NCBI GenBank assembly: GCA_964508715.1
Contig: CAZDUX010000001.1
Coordinates: 248,001 to 312,000 of the forward strand
Source: JAKALX01 sp964508715
GTDB taxonomy: Bacteria; Chloroflexota; Dehalococcoidia; Tepidiformales; Tepidiformaceae
Length of the DNA stretch: 64,000 nucleotides
Direction: 5' to 3'
Shown here: positions 8,904-17,375 of the stretch, piece after piece
How the letters are laid out: the number at the start of each line of letters is the position of its first letter
Position numbering within the stretch: the first letter of the stretch is position 1
Position numbers and translations under genes: made by a program
Notes under the pieces: generated by a model
What the model was told of the DNA's origin: nothing
The model's input: only the letters and a program-made list of their open reading frames with translations
The model's database searches: none

Positions 8904-9452
8904 ATGACTGAACGGCGCCGTATCCGTGTCGACGACTTCAAACCACGCGAACCCCAGGCTCCTTCCACGCCCGAGCCTCCAGCGGAGTGCACGTGTCCGC
9001 GTCTCGATCCCGATGACTGGCATAACGTCGAGAACGACTGGTCGGACATCGCTTTCGTTCGGGGGGCCACCAATGCAGTGCTCGGCGTACCGGTGGGCTA
9101 CGACGTCGCGAAGGCGGGGCTCGCTGAAAAGGCCGCCAGGCTGGGGCTTACGGTGCCAGAGGATGCGATGTTGCTGCTCGGATCGGGGAAGTTCCGCAGG
9201 CCTATCATGCTGGAGGTCGAGGGTGCGAAACCCGGCATGAAAGACGTGTACTTCCCCGGCGGAATCGCGCATACCTGGCTGGTTGATGCGCCATGGGGCG
9301 AGATGCAGCGTGCCGTAGACGAAGCCCGCGACGCTGCCACCGAGCGTCACGGGCGCAAACCCGATGACCTGTGGATCTGGTACCTCACCTGCCGCGAGTG
9401 CTCCCGGGAGCGCAATTTCGAGACGCTCGTTGTCGCACACTTCCGGGAGTAG
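8904..9452 (+). CDS. Hypothetical cysteine-containing protein
   Basis: A 182-residue soluble protein that I do not recognise. An N-terminal Pro-rich segment is followed by CTCPRLDPDDWH, and a second pair, CREC, is near the C-terminus; the four cysteines could form a metal site. The motifs WSDIAF and YFPGGIAHTWL look like conserved core segments. The start ATG at 8904 is chosen over upstream in-frame codons, which run back into the glucosidase gene. It ends 6 nt before the MgtC-like gene. Confidence 0.65.
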   Translation: MTERRRIRVDDFKPREPQAPSTPEPPAECTCPRLDPDDWHNVENDWSDIAFVRGATNAVLGVPVGYDVAKAGLAEKAARLGLTVPEDAMLLLGSGKFRRPIMLEVEGAKPGMKDVYFPGGIAHTWLVDAPWGEMQRAVDEARDAATERHGRKPDDLWIWYLTCRECSRERNFETLVVAHFRE

Positions 9453-9458
9453 CGCCGC

Positions 9459-9959
9459 ATGGACACCTTCGAGCAGTTGCAGTCCTACTTCTGGGTGCTT
9501 CTTGCACTTGGCCTCGGCGGGCTTGTTGGCCTCGAGCGGGAGTTCCGGGGTCACGAGGCAGGGATTCGGACGACGGCCCTTGTCTGCGCCGGGGCAGCGT
9601 TGTTTTCGCTGGCAAGTGCCCATCTTGGCGAGACGCGAATATCGGCCGGAGTGGTGCAGGGTATTGGCTTTCTTGGTGCGGGGCTCGTGTTCCAGCGGGG
9701 CGATGGTGTGAAGGGGGTGACAACTGCCGCAACCATCTGGGTGATGGCATCGGTTGGGCTGCTCGTGGGGTATCACCTCTGGCTGACCGCTGTGCTCTCA
9801 TCGGCCACGTTCGTCGTCCTCCTCGAGATGGCGCCGATTTCCGACTGGGTGCTTACGCACGGGAAGCCCTACGAGGGAGCACATGACAATCCAACTCGGC
9901 GCCACCGCGCGGGGACGTCACCTGCGCCCGGCGATGACGCACCACGATCCGTTGAGTAG
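9459..9959 (+). CDS. MgtC/SapB-family membrane protein
   Basis: 166 residues. The N-terminal ~125 form four membrane helices with the MgtC signature GLEREFRGHEAGIRTTALV and a G-x-G-F-L-G-A-G segment. The soluble ACT-like C-terminal domain of full-length MgtC (about 230 residues) is missing, and the last 35 residues are a short hydrophilic tail. MgtC in pathogens acts on Mg2+ stress and on the F1Fo ATPase; in free-living bacteria the short SapB-like forms are of unknown role. Confidence 0.85.
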   Translation: MDTFEQLQSYFWVLLALGLGGLVGLEREFRGHEAGIRTTALVCAGAALFSLASAHLGETRISAGVVQGIGFLGAGLVFQRGDGVKGVTTAATIWVMASVGLLVGYHLWLTAVLSSATFVVLLEMAPISDWVLTHGKPYEGAHDNPTRRHRAGTSPAPGDDAPRSVE

Positions 9960-10140
9960 GATGGAGGGGCGTCGGGCGCATCGCGCTCGCCACAACTCGC
10001 CTGCTTTGGCCGTTTCGAGGTTCGACTGGTGACCCACTGCCGGCTGTATCACGCCCCCGGCTCCATGACGCTCGCTGGCTCTTGCGACGCTCGTTGTCAT
10101 GCCGTCGTGTTTCCTCCCGGGCACCAACTCGCCCTTCCTC

Positions 10141-10168
10141 TGCCCCGCGGTATGTAACCGGCGGGGCA
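10141..10168 (+). promoter_or_regulatory. Stable hairpin in the leuS leader
   Basis: TGCCCCGCGG pairs with CCGGCGGGGCA (10 bp with one bulged G) around a 7-nt loop, TATGTAA. It lies about 69 nt before the leuS start in a 277-nt intergenic region. No T-tract follows, so it is not a classic terminator. I looked for the T-box consensus and did not find it. Confidence 0.4.
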
Positions 10169-10236
10169 CCCCCAAGAACTGTGGCCGCAGACCGGTTTCC
10201 GTCTCCCCCAACGAGTGCACGTTCGAGGTATGAATC

Positions 10237-12681
10237 GTGGCTGACCGCTATGAACCCCACATGATTGAGACAAAATGGCGCGAGCGCTGGCTGGCGGACA
10301 ATCTCTACCACGCGCCCGACAACGACCCTCGCCAGAAGTGGTACGCACTCACGATGTTCCCCTACCCGTCGGGCGATCTTCACACCGGCCACTGGTATGC
10401 CATGGCCCCGAGTGACGCGGCGGCGCGTTATCGCCGGATGCTTGGCTACAACGTCATGTTCCCGATGGGCTTCGACGCATTCGGGCTCCCGGCCGAGAAC
10501 GCCGCGATTCGCCGCGGTATCGACCCTGCCGAGTGGACCTTCGCGAACGTCGAACGGATGCGCGGGCAACTCCAGCTGATGGGTGCAGGCTTCGACTGGG
10601 AGCGTGAGCTGGTGACCGCCTCGCCCGACTATTACAGGTGGACGCAGTGGTGGTTCCTGCAACTCTACAAGAACGGGCTGGCCTATCGTGCCGAGGCCGC
10701 CGCAAACTGGTGCCCCGGTTGCCAGACGGTGCTTGCCAACGAGCAGGTGGTCGATGGCCGCTGTGAGCGCTCCGACGATGTCGTCGAACGGCGCTTCCTG
10801 ACGCAGTGGTTCTTCCGGATCACCGACTATGCCGAGGAGCTCCTGAAGTTCGACGGTATCGAGTGGCCCGAGAGTGTCCGGACCCGCCAGACGAACTGGA
10901 TTGGACGCTCCGAGGGTGCGCACCTCAATTTCGACGTTGATGTCCCGGGTGTCGATTCAAAGCTAACGGTCTTTACAACGCGCCCCGATACCGTCTATGG
11001 GGCCACTTTCATGGTGCTCGCGCCCGAACACGCGCTCGTCAATCGCATCACCACGCCCGAGCAACGAGCCACCGTCGACGCCTACATCACGCAGACGAGC
11101 CGGCAGACGGAAATCGAGCGCCTCTCAACAGAGCGGGAGAAGACCGGGGTATTTACCGGCGCCTACGCAATCAATCCGTTCAATGGCGTACGCATTCCGA
11201 TCTGGATCGCGGACTACGTACTCGTAACCTATGGCACGGGCGCCATTATGGCCGTTCCTGCACACGACCAGCGGGACTTCGAGTTCGCAACCAGGTTCGG
11301 GCTGGAGATCATCCCCGTCTTCTCGCACCCCGAAGTCGACGTAACGCAACCCCTCAGAGAAGCGTTCCCGCGTGGTGATCGGATGATCAACTCCGGGCCT
11401 TTTGACGACACCCCCGATGAGGAGGCGTTTCAGCGTGTCGTCTCCTTTGCCGAAGAGCGCGGAATCGGCAAGGGAACGGTGAACTACCGGCTGCGCGACT
11501 GGCTCATCTCCCGCCAGCGGTATTGGGGCGCACCAATTCCGATGGTGTATTGCGAGCACCATGGGCCAGTACCGGTCCCCGAGGACCAGCTACCGGTACT
11601 CCTCCCGGAAAAGGTGAAGTTCGAGCCGACAGGCCAGTCGCCACTCACCCAGATCGAAGAGTGGGTGAACACGACCTGCCCAATCGATGGGGGCCCCGCA
11701 CGCCGCGAGACCGACACGATGGACACCTTCATGTGCTCGAGCTGGTATCAGATGCGCTTCGCCGACCCGCACAACGCGGAGCGGCCGTTCTCGCGCGAGG
11801 CAGCGCGCCAATGGCTCCCGGTAGACCAGTACACGGGCGGCCAGGAACACGCGGTCATGCACCTGCTCTACGTCCGCTTCTTCTGGAAGGCGGCTCGTGA
11901 TATGGGGCTCGTCGAAGGCGACGAACCGATGCTCCGGCTGTTCAACCAGGGCGTCATCCTCGGGCCCGATGGCAACCGCATGTCGAAGAGCCGGGGTAAC
12001 GTTGTTGCTCCCGATGACCAGGTGAAGAAGTACGGTGCCGATGCATTCCGCTGCCAGCTCATGTTTGTCGGCCCATGGGATCAGGGTGGGCCGTACAACC
12101 CGACGGGGATGGCCGGTATCGTTCGCTGGCTCAACCGGCTCTGGTCACTCGTTACAGAGCACCCACAACTCGAGGTCAATCCCGAGTCCGAAGCGGCGCG
12201 TTCGCTGCGCCGCGTATCGCACAAGACGACCCGTGCCGTGACACAGGAGATTGAGGCGTTCCGCTTCAACACGATGATCTCCCGGCTGATGGAGCACACT
12301 ACCGCGATGCAAAAGGCGCGCGAGGCCGGACCGATCGACCGGCATGCCTGGGAGGAGGCCGCGCGCACGGCTATTCTCCTCACCGCACCACTCGCCCCCT
12401 ACGTCGCCGAGGAACTCTGGGAGCGCATCGGCGGCGCCTACAGCGTTCATACTCAGCAGTGGCCGGTGTTCGACCCGGCACTTGCCGCCGATGACGAAAT
12501 CGAGGTCGTCGTGCAGGTGAACGGCAAGGTGCGTGACCGCCTAGTGCTGGCGGCCGATGCTGATGAGCTAGCCGCCCGGGAGGCTGCGTTTGCCTCGCCG
12601 AAGATTGGTGACTGGCTCGGCGGAAAGGAACCGCGACGCGTGATCTACGTCCCCGGTAAGCTCTTGAATATCGTCGTGTAA
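10237..12681 (+). CDS. leuS: Leucyl-tRNA synthetase
   Basis: An 814-residue class I aminoacyl-tRNA synthetase that charges tRNA-Leu. The HIGH-like motif HTGHWY is near residue 48 and the KMSKS motif appears as RMSKSRGN near residue 580. The CP1 editing domain is between them, with the conserved T-rich FTTRPDTVYGATF stretch, and the anticodon-binding and C-terminal domains follow. The start is a GTG preceded by GAGG. It stands alone as a transcription unit with a long leader. Confidence 0.97.
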   Translation: MADRYEPHMIETKWRERWLADNLYHAPDNDPRQKWYALTMFPYPSGDLHTGHWYAMAPSDAAARYRRMLGYNVMFPMGFDAFGLPAENAAIRRGIDPAEWTFANVERMRGQLQLMGAGFDWERELVTASPDYYRWTQWWFLQLYKNGLAYRAEAAANWCPGCQTVLANEQVVDGRCERSDDVVERRFLTQWFFRITDYAEELLKFDGIEWPESVRTRQTNWIGRSEGAHLNFDVDVPGVDSKLTVFTTRPDTVYGATFMVLAPEHALVNRITTPEQRATVDAYITQTSRQTEIERLSTEREKTGVFTGAYAINPFNGVRIPIWIADYVLVTYGTGAIMAVPAHDQRDFEFATRFGLEIIPVFSHPEVDVTQPLREAFPRGDRMINSGPFDDTPDEEAFQRVVSFAEERGIGKGTVNYRLRDWLISRQRYWGAPIPMVYCEHHGPVPVPEDQLPVLLPEKVKFEPTGQSPLTQIEEWVNTTCPIDGGPARRETDTMDTFMCSSWYQMRFADPHNAERPFSREAARQWLPVDQYTGGQEHAVMHLLYVRFFWKAARDMGLVEGDEPMLRLFNQGVILGPDGNRMSKSRGNVVAPDDQVKKYGADAFRCQLMFVGPWDQGGPYNPTGMAGIVRWLNRLWSLVTEHPQLEVNPESEAARSLRRVSHKTTRAVTQEIEAFRFNTMISRLMEHTTAMQKAREAGPIDRHAWEEAARTAILLTAPLAPYVAEELWERIGGAYSVHTQQWPVFDPALAADDEIEVVVQVNGKVRDRLVLAADADELAAREAAFASPKIGDWLGGKEPRRVIYVPGKLLNIVV

Positions 12682-12845
12682 ACAGTCCACCCAGCCCGCC
12701 CGACTCGTGATTCAGAGGGTGCCCGGTCACTTTACAAATTGCTGGACACCCGAATCTCACCCGTCTATCGTGCAGATGCGGCACGTGTGCAACGTATCTG
12801 CAACGCTCGTGCTTGCCCGGACACGGCAGGCGCCCAGGAGGCATC

Positions 12846-13580
12846 ATGCAGCTCAACAAGAAGAACCCGCGCGACCCGCAATTCACCGACCAGAACGACC
12901 AGTTCGAAGAGGACTACAACATGGATGAGGCCGAGACCACCGATGCACGTGGGGAGGCGACGACCCGAACACGTGTCCGGGCAGAAGCAGAGGCCGAACC
13001 CCGCGCCGCCCGCAACGAGAGCGTCGTTGATGCGAACTCGGCCTTCGATGGCAAGTACGAGACGTCGCAAGATCTCCGCGTCCAGGGGAGTATCAGCGGT
13101 GAGATCATTTGCCGTGGGCTTCTGACGATTGAACAGGAGGCCACGGCCAAGGCGAGCATCCAGGCGCGTGACGCTCATGTCCGGGGCCGCCTCGAGGGCG
13201 ATATCACCTGCAGTGGCCGCCTGTTGCTTGCGAGCACGGCCGTTGTGAGCGGCACACTCAAGGCCGGCAGTCTCGTAATCGAGGAGGGTGCATCGCTGAG
13301 CGGTAGCGTCGAAACTGCCGGTGCACCCGTTGCTGCGCAGCCGGCGGTGCCTGCACCGCAGCCCGCCGCCCGGGCTGCTGTGGCGTCCGAACCAGCTACC
13401 CCTGCCACTTCGGAGCGTGGAGCATCAGTCTCGAGCAGTCGTGGTCCCAGTTGGAGCGGTGAGCGCCGCCCGAACGGTAACTCGGGGGAGAGTGCACCCG
13501 TTCGTAACGGTCGCCAGGCGCCCTCGTTTGCCTTTGTCCCCACCAGCGAAGAACGTGCGGCTGCGTCTGATCGCAGCTAG
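12846..13580 (+). CDS. Bactofilin (polymer-forming cytoskeletal protein)
   Basis: 244 residues. The bactofilin/DUF583 beta-helix core spans about 60-160, with repeating hydrophobic turns such as VQGSISGEIICRGLLTIE and RGRLEGDITCSGRLLLA. It is flanked by a charged N-terminal tail and a long disordered Ala/Pro/Ser-rich C-terminal tail (160-244). Bactofilins polymerise without nucleotides and scaffold cell-wall or shape functions at the membrane. The start ATG follows AGGAGG closely; in-frame codons further upstream lack a site. A hairpin follows the stop. Confidence 0.88.
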   Translation: MQLNKKNPRDPQFTDQNDQFEEDYNMDEAETTDARGEATTRTRVRAEAEAEPRAARNESVVDANSAFDGKYETSQDLRVQGSISGEIICRGLLTIEQEATAKASIQARDAHVRGRLEGDITCSGRLLLASTAVVSGTLKAGSLVIEEGASLSGSVETAGAPVAAQPAVPAPQPAARAAVASEPATPATSERGASVSSSRGPSWSGERRPNGNSGESAPVRNGRQAPSFAFVPTSEERAAASDRS

Positions 13581-13600
13581 CGAGACGGGCGTGTGCACGC

Positions 13601-13639
13601 AGAAGCGGCGAGACCCTGGAGGTCCCGCCGCTTCTCTTT
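13601..13639. terminator. Hairpin terminator between bactofilin and the convergent small gene
   Basis: AGAAGCGGCG pairs with CGCCGCTTCT, with an inner GACC/GGTC stem and a short loop. It lies 20 nt after the bactofilin stop and 22 nt beyond the stop of the convergent gene at 13662. A short T-rich stretch follows on the plus strand. Its position between convergent stops suggests bidirectional use. Confidence 0.7.
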
Positions 13640-13661
13640 GCGCTGCTTGCGACGAGCTTAG

Positions 13662-13916
13662 TCAGGCGACGCTGAAGTAGACAACGTCGTCGACGACCCA
13701 CGTGTTGATCGACTTATTCATGCGCTTTGCTGCACGGCTGACGCGTAGTGCCACACCGCGCGGAGTTTCACCGCGAGATGGCTGCAGCTTACCGATCTTT
13801 CCCGACGGCACACCTTCGACGAATCGTTCGTACTCCCGCATCCGGGCTGCGAGACGACCCGTCTGACGGGTGGGTCGTGGAGCTTCAGACTCCTTGATGA
13901 CGCTAAATTCTGCCAC
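13662..13916 (-). CDS. Small basic hypothetical protein
   Basis: 84 residues, rich in Arg and Lys, with no membrane segment. I do not recognise a family. The middle (about 35-65) reads as a basic segment, RGVALRVSRAAKRMNK, followed by a beta-like C-terminus, TWVVDDVVYFSVA, which gives a possible nucleic-acid-binding look. The start is a GTG preceded by AAGGGAAAT at a normal distance. It is monocistronic, with its own upstream region of about 170 nt. Confidence 0.62.
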   Translation of the reverse strand: MAEFSVIKESEAPRPTRQTGRLAARMREYERFVEGVPSGKIGKLQPSRGETPRGVALRVSRAAKRMNKSINTWVVDDVVYFSVA

Positions 13917-14088
13917 CGATTTCCCTTTCTTGGTCGCTGAGGCTGGTCTTGGCCCGCTCGTTATGCGCCAGCGTTCCTACACACTAGAGCAACAGCGGCA
14001 TGAATTCCAGTGCCAGCTTCACTCCCATTGAGTGGACCGGTACCGGACCCAATGCCCCTTCCGCCAGCAGCCGAACGTGCTTCGAATG

Positions 14089-14601
14089 CTATCGCTTCTC
14101 CTGCAATGAACCGATGCTCATCCGAATCGATTCGAGGAATGCCTGCAACTGGTTCTCGAGCCGATGGAGGACTTCGAGTGCGTACTGATCGGCATCATCG
14201 AGTTGCCGGGTGGCAGCTTCCGCTGCTTCGCTCAGGTGTGCCGCTGCGGTAGCATCAGCCTCGGCGATCGCCTGGCGTGCTCTCGCCTCCGCATCCATTA
14301 GCATCTGGTGGCTGCGTTCCTGTGCCTCACGAACGACGGAGCTCTCTTCGATTCGAAGGCTGCGTTCGGTTTCGGCAAGCGAGATCGTTTGCTGCGCCTT
14401 GTCGTGCGCGTCGCTCAGGATCTGGTCTCGCATTTCGAGGATCTGCTGCGCCTGCCGCATGTCTGCTGGCACGGAGAGCCGCATCTGATCGATAACGTCG
14501 AGCATGCGCTTCCGATCGACAACGAGGTTGCCGCCTACAGGAAGACGCCGGGCCTGGATGACCAGCTCTTCGAGAGTGTCGACCAGATCGAGGATTTCCA
14601 C
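14089..14601 (-). CDS. Coiled-coil protein downstream of coaD
   Basis: A 170-residue protein that is almost entirely alpha-helical coiled coil from about 55 to 165, rich in Ala, Glu, Gln and Arg. It resembles DivIVA-like or V-ATPase subunit H-like helical rods. The N-terminus (1-50) is more globular, with DLVDTLEELVIQARRLPVGG. It is the last gene of the minus-strand run htrA, GH18-like, rsmD, coaD; the gap from coaD is 22 nt. Function unknown; a structural or cell-division-associated role is a guess from fold only. Confidence 0.68.
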   Translation of the reverse strand: MEILDLVDTLEELVIQARRLPVGGNLVVDRKRMLDVIDQMRLSVPADMRQAQQILEMRDQILSDAHDKAQQTISLAETERSLRIEESSVVREAQERSHQMLMDAEARARQAIAEADATAAAHLSEAAEAATRQLDDADQYALEVLHRLENQLQAFLESIRMSIGSLQEKR

Positions 14602-14623
14602 CGTGGGGCCGGTGCTCTCCCTG

Positions 14624-15106
14624 CTAGGTGAGGTTCAGCTTTTCGCGGATGGCAGTTCTGACATGCGCTGGTACGAGTTCCGCGACGTCGTAGCCGAGCT
14701 TCGAAACCTCCCGGATTCGGCTGGCACTGATATAGAGGAAGTCCTGGTTCGCCATGAGATACACACTCTCCAGATGGGGAGCCATTTTGCGGTTCATGAG
14801 CGCCATGTCGAACTCTGCTTCGAAGTCGCTGACGGCGCGAATACCGCGGACAATCGCAACCGCGCCTTTACGACGGGCGAACTCCACTGTCATCTCGTCG
14901 AAGCCTTCTACTTCGACTTGCGGCATGTCCTCCACGGCCCTGGCGAAGAGTGCGATGCGCTCATCCCATGTGAACATGCCGGTTTTCTCCCGGCCCCTCA
15001 CGACGGCCACAATGACGCGGTCGAACAGGTGTGTCATTCGGCGAACCAGGTCGAGATGACCATTCGTGACGGGGTCGAACCCCCCCGGGAAGACTGCGAT
15101 CCTCAT
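14624..15106 (-). CDS. coaD: Phosphopantetheine adenylyltransferase
   Basis: A 160-residue nucleotidyltransferase that adenylates 4'-phosphopantetheine in the fourth step of coenzyme A synthesis. The N-terminal MRIAVFPGGFDPVTNGHLD holds the T/H-x-G-H motif, and ISASRIREV is the second conserved motif. The size is normal for the hexameric bacterial enzyme. The first four bases overlap the rsmD stop (ATGA). Confidence 0.96.
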   Translation of the reverse strand: MRIAVFPGGFDPVTNGHLDLVRRMTHLFDRVIVAVVRGREKTGMFTWDERIALFARAVEDMPQVEVEGFDEMTVEFARRKGAVAIVRGIRAVSDFEAEFDMALMNRKMAPHLESVYLMANQDFLYISASRIREVSKLGYDVAELVPAHVRTAIREKLNLT

Positions 15107-15663
15107 TCCCCCTCCTGCCTGACATACAGTGCGATCGCACTGTCGCCATAGACACGACGCTCCGAGCAGACAAGGCCTTTCGGGCGTTCCGGCGGATTGT
15201 AACGGCTTCCGTGCTCGTAGACGACAGTCCCGTTAGCTACAAGGAACCCGGAAATTGCGAGTAGTGTATCGATTGCTGTCTCATCGTTGTACGGCGGGTC
15301 CATGAACACAAGGTCGAACGGTCCCTCGACGCTTCGCAGCGCCGCCGGCAGCCGTCCCCGCACAACCGTGCCCTGTGCCGCAAACCCGGTCCGGGCGAGG
15401 CTCTGGAGGATTGCCTGGCAGCCTGCGGCTTCTGCCTCGATGAACGTCGCACGGGCGGCACCCCGGCTTAGTGCCTCGATCCCCAGTGCGCCCGTCCCCG
15501 CGTAGAGGTCGAGTACGGAGGCATTCGCCACGGTGTCACCGAGGATGTTGAACACCGCCTCGCGTACAAGGCCGGACGTTGGGCGAAGTCGCACGCCCCG
15601 TGGCTCGGCAAGGGGAATGCCCCGTGCAGTGCCCCCGGCTATCCGAAGCTTTGCTGCAGCCAT
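15103..15663 (-). CDS. rsmD: 16S rRNA (guanine(966)-N(2))-methyltransferase
   Basis: A 186-residue SAM-dependent methyltransferase that modifies G966 of 16S rRNA in the 30S subunit. Motif I is VLDLYAGTGALGIEALSRG, the catalytic motif IV is FMDPPY, and the N-terminal GGTARGIPL with RPTSGLVREAVFN is typical of RsmD. The rsmD-coaD pairing is common in bacteria. It overlaps coaD by 4 nt and abuts the upstream GH18-like gene by one base. Confidence 0.95.
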   Translation of the reverse strand: MAAAKLRIAGGTARGIPLAEPRGVRLRPTSGLVREAVFNILGDTVANASVLDLYAGTGALGIEALSRGAARATFIEAEAAGCQAILQSLARTGFAAQGTVVRGRLPAALRSVEGPFDLVFMDPPYNDETAIDTLLAISGFLVANGTVVYEHGSRYNPPERPKGLVCSERRVYGDSAIALYVRQEGE

Positions 15664-17351
15664 CAGTTCGTTGCCGTGGCAGTCCCGGCCACCGGGGTCT
15701 TCGTGTCGCGTGCCACGATATTGGCCGTGGCCTCGCTCTGGTAGAGGGAAACGCCATCGCTTAGCGTGAGCGTAATCGTGTAGGTACCAGGCTCAGCCGG
15801 CGTGCTCCACGTGATGCGGCCCTTCCGGTTGTCCTCGAATGTCCCCTTGCTTACTGTCCATTTGGGTGCCAGGTCGTTGGCGTTCGGGGCGAGCAGTATC
15901 GGCTGCCCACTGGAGACGAACGGCAACACGGCGGTCCAGATGTTGCCGAGATAGGTGTCCTCGCTCGCGTCCTCGACTGCGACCCCTCCAAGCTTGTACT
16001 GGTTGATATATTCCAGCTTGAATCCGACGCTGAAGAAGTTCTCGATCCACACGGTGCGTCCGCCGTTCTGTTCGTAGGTGAACGCGACACAGGCACTATC
16101 AGGGAACCATTGCACCCCGGTGCGCCCTTCCTCCTTGTCGATATTCGTGCCAACAACCGTCACCTGGCTGCTCGCCTGGATCTTGTCGGCACGAACAGCG
16201 ATCTGCGTGGCGATCGTCATCGCCTGCGTGACGCTCATCGTCGTGATGCCCGAGACGGATTTTTCCGATGCGTATGGCGTGACCGTCAACACCAGGCGCG
16301 TGGTTGGCTGCACCCTGGTAGTCAGGTAGCCAAGAATCGCGGGCATGTCAGTCCGATACTTCCCCTGGTCACGGTAGGGTGCTAGCTGGATGATATCGGC
16401 GGCTTTGCCGATCTCGGCCCAGTCGTACGCACCTTCCTCTATGCGGTCCTGGTTCCGGATCGGCGGCTGCAAGGTGACTGTCAGCTGCTTGCCCTGGGCG
16501 TGTAATCGTTGGCCGAGTTCGCCGATGAACAGTGCGAATGATGTTCGCTCGTTCACGGTCAGGTCGAGGTAGGCGATATCGATCCCGGCCACACCGGTGT
16601 CGGCTACCTTCTTCACGATGTTCTCGACGTGCGCTGATCGGTTCGCCGGTGTCGAGAGTATCGCCTGGACCGTCGCCACCTGGCCTTTGCCGGCACCGGT
16701 CGCGGAGATCGTCGGGATCCACTGGAACGTGTTGTCGGGCTTCAGATTGCTGAGTTCACCGGCCACCGTGCCATCGGCCGCCGGAGTGAAATCGAGCGTA
16801 TGGATCATCGTGACCTTGCCCACCGCATCGTGGTGCAGTGCAGCGCCGTGTGGCAGATAGGCAACCACCATGCCTCCGGGTGAGTTCCTGCGAAGTACTG
16901 CCATGTACTGGGGTGCGCTCGACAGCGTGGCCGAGACTTCCTTCCCCTGCGGGTCGAGCAAGGCAGGGGCAACTGGCTCCCATGCTTTCGTCTCGGGGAT
17001 GTACTGGTAGAAACTCAGGTTCCGGCTATCGGTGGTTGCTTTCGTCACCGGAAGGCGGACATCAAGGTTGTTGCCGGAAGCAACGTTCCCCTTGTTCTTA
17101 TTGTACTGGTAGACCTTCGTGACCAGTTCGTAGCCCTCCGGCGGTGCGAACTGGCTCCCGGACTCGCAGTAGAACTTGTCGCAACCCGTGCCCCCGCACG
17201 CCTTGGTGAAGAGAAAGTACGCCAGGGCGAGTGCAGCAAGAACGATGAGCGCGAGCACGGCGATACGCGCGTAGGGGCGTTGTGGACTTCCGCCGTACAG
17301 CCCACCCCCGCTACGCGTATTCCAGGGAATCTGACTTCCGCGGCGAGTCAC
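15663..17351 (-). CDS. Membrane-anchored GH18-like protein with degenerate active site
   Basis: 562 residues: a cytoplasmic tail, one membrane helix (about 28-48), an N-terminal module of unknown type, a GH18/YaaH-like barrel (about 170-450) and a C-terminal Ig/PKD-like beta domain (about 465-550). Family GH18 needs D-x-x-D-x-D-x-E; here the segment is GIDIAYLDL, so the last Asp is Ala260 and the catalytic Glu is Leu262. The later WIENFFSVGFKLEYINQYKLGG is typical of spore-type GH18 proteins. A carbohydrate-binding or scaffolding role outside the membrane is more likely than hydrolysis. Confidence 0.72.
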   Translation of the reverse strand: MTRRGSQIPWNTRSGGGLYGGSPQRPYARIAVLALIVLAALALAYFLFTKACGGTGCDKFYCESGSQFAPPEGYELVTKVYQYNKNKGNVASGNNLDVRLPVTKATTDSRNLSFYQYIPETKAWEPVAPALLDPQGKEVSATLSSAPQYMAVLRRNSPGGMVVAYLPHGAALHHDAVGKVTMIHTLDFTPAADGTVAGELSNLKPDNTFQWIPTISATGAGKGQVATVQAILSTPANRSAHVENIVKKVADTGVAGIDIAYLDLTVNERTSFALFIGELGQRLHAQGKQLTVTLQPPIRNQDRIEEGAYDWAEIGKAADIIQLAPYRDQGKYRTDMPAILGYLTTRVQPTTRLVLTVTPYASEKSVSGITTMSVTQAMTIATQIAVRADKIQASSQVTVVGTNIDKEEGRTGVQWFPDSACVAFTYEQNGGRTVWIENFFSVGFKLEYINQYKLGGVAVEDASEDTYLGNIWTAVLPFVSSGQPILLAPNANDLAPKWTVSKGTFEDNRKGRITWSTPAEPGTYTITLTLSDGVSLYQSEATANIVARDTKTPVAGTATATN

Positions 17352-17375
17352 CGCAATCGATCCCGGCGCGAGGGG

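Noticed and set aside
9960..10236. T-box riboswitch before leuS
   Set aside because: No match to the conserved A-G-G-G-U-G-G-N-A-C-C-G-C-G segment and no clear specifier stem on the plus strand.
13397..13417. Similarity between CTACCCCTGCCACTTCG here and a stretch near 22769
   Set aside because: Only about 17-19 bases match, one copy is inside the bactofilin coding tail, and flanks do not extend; probably chance in GC-rich DNA.
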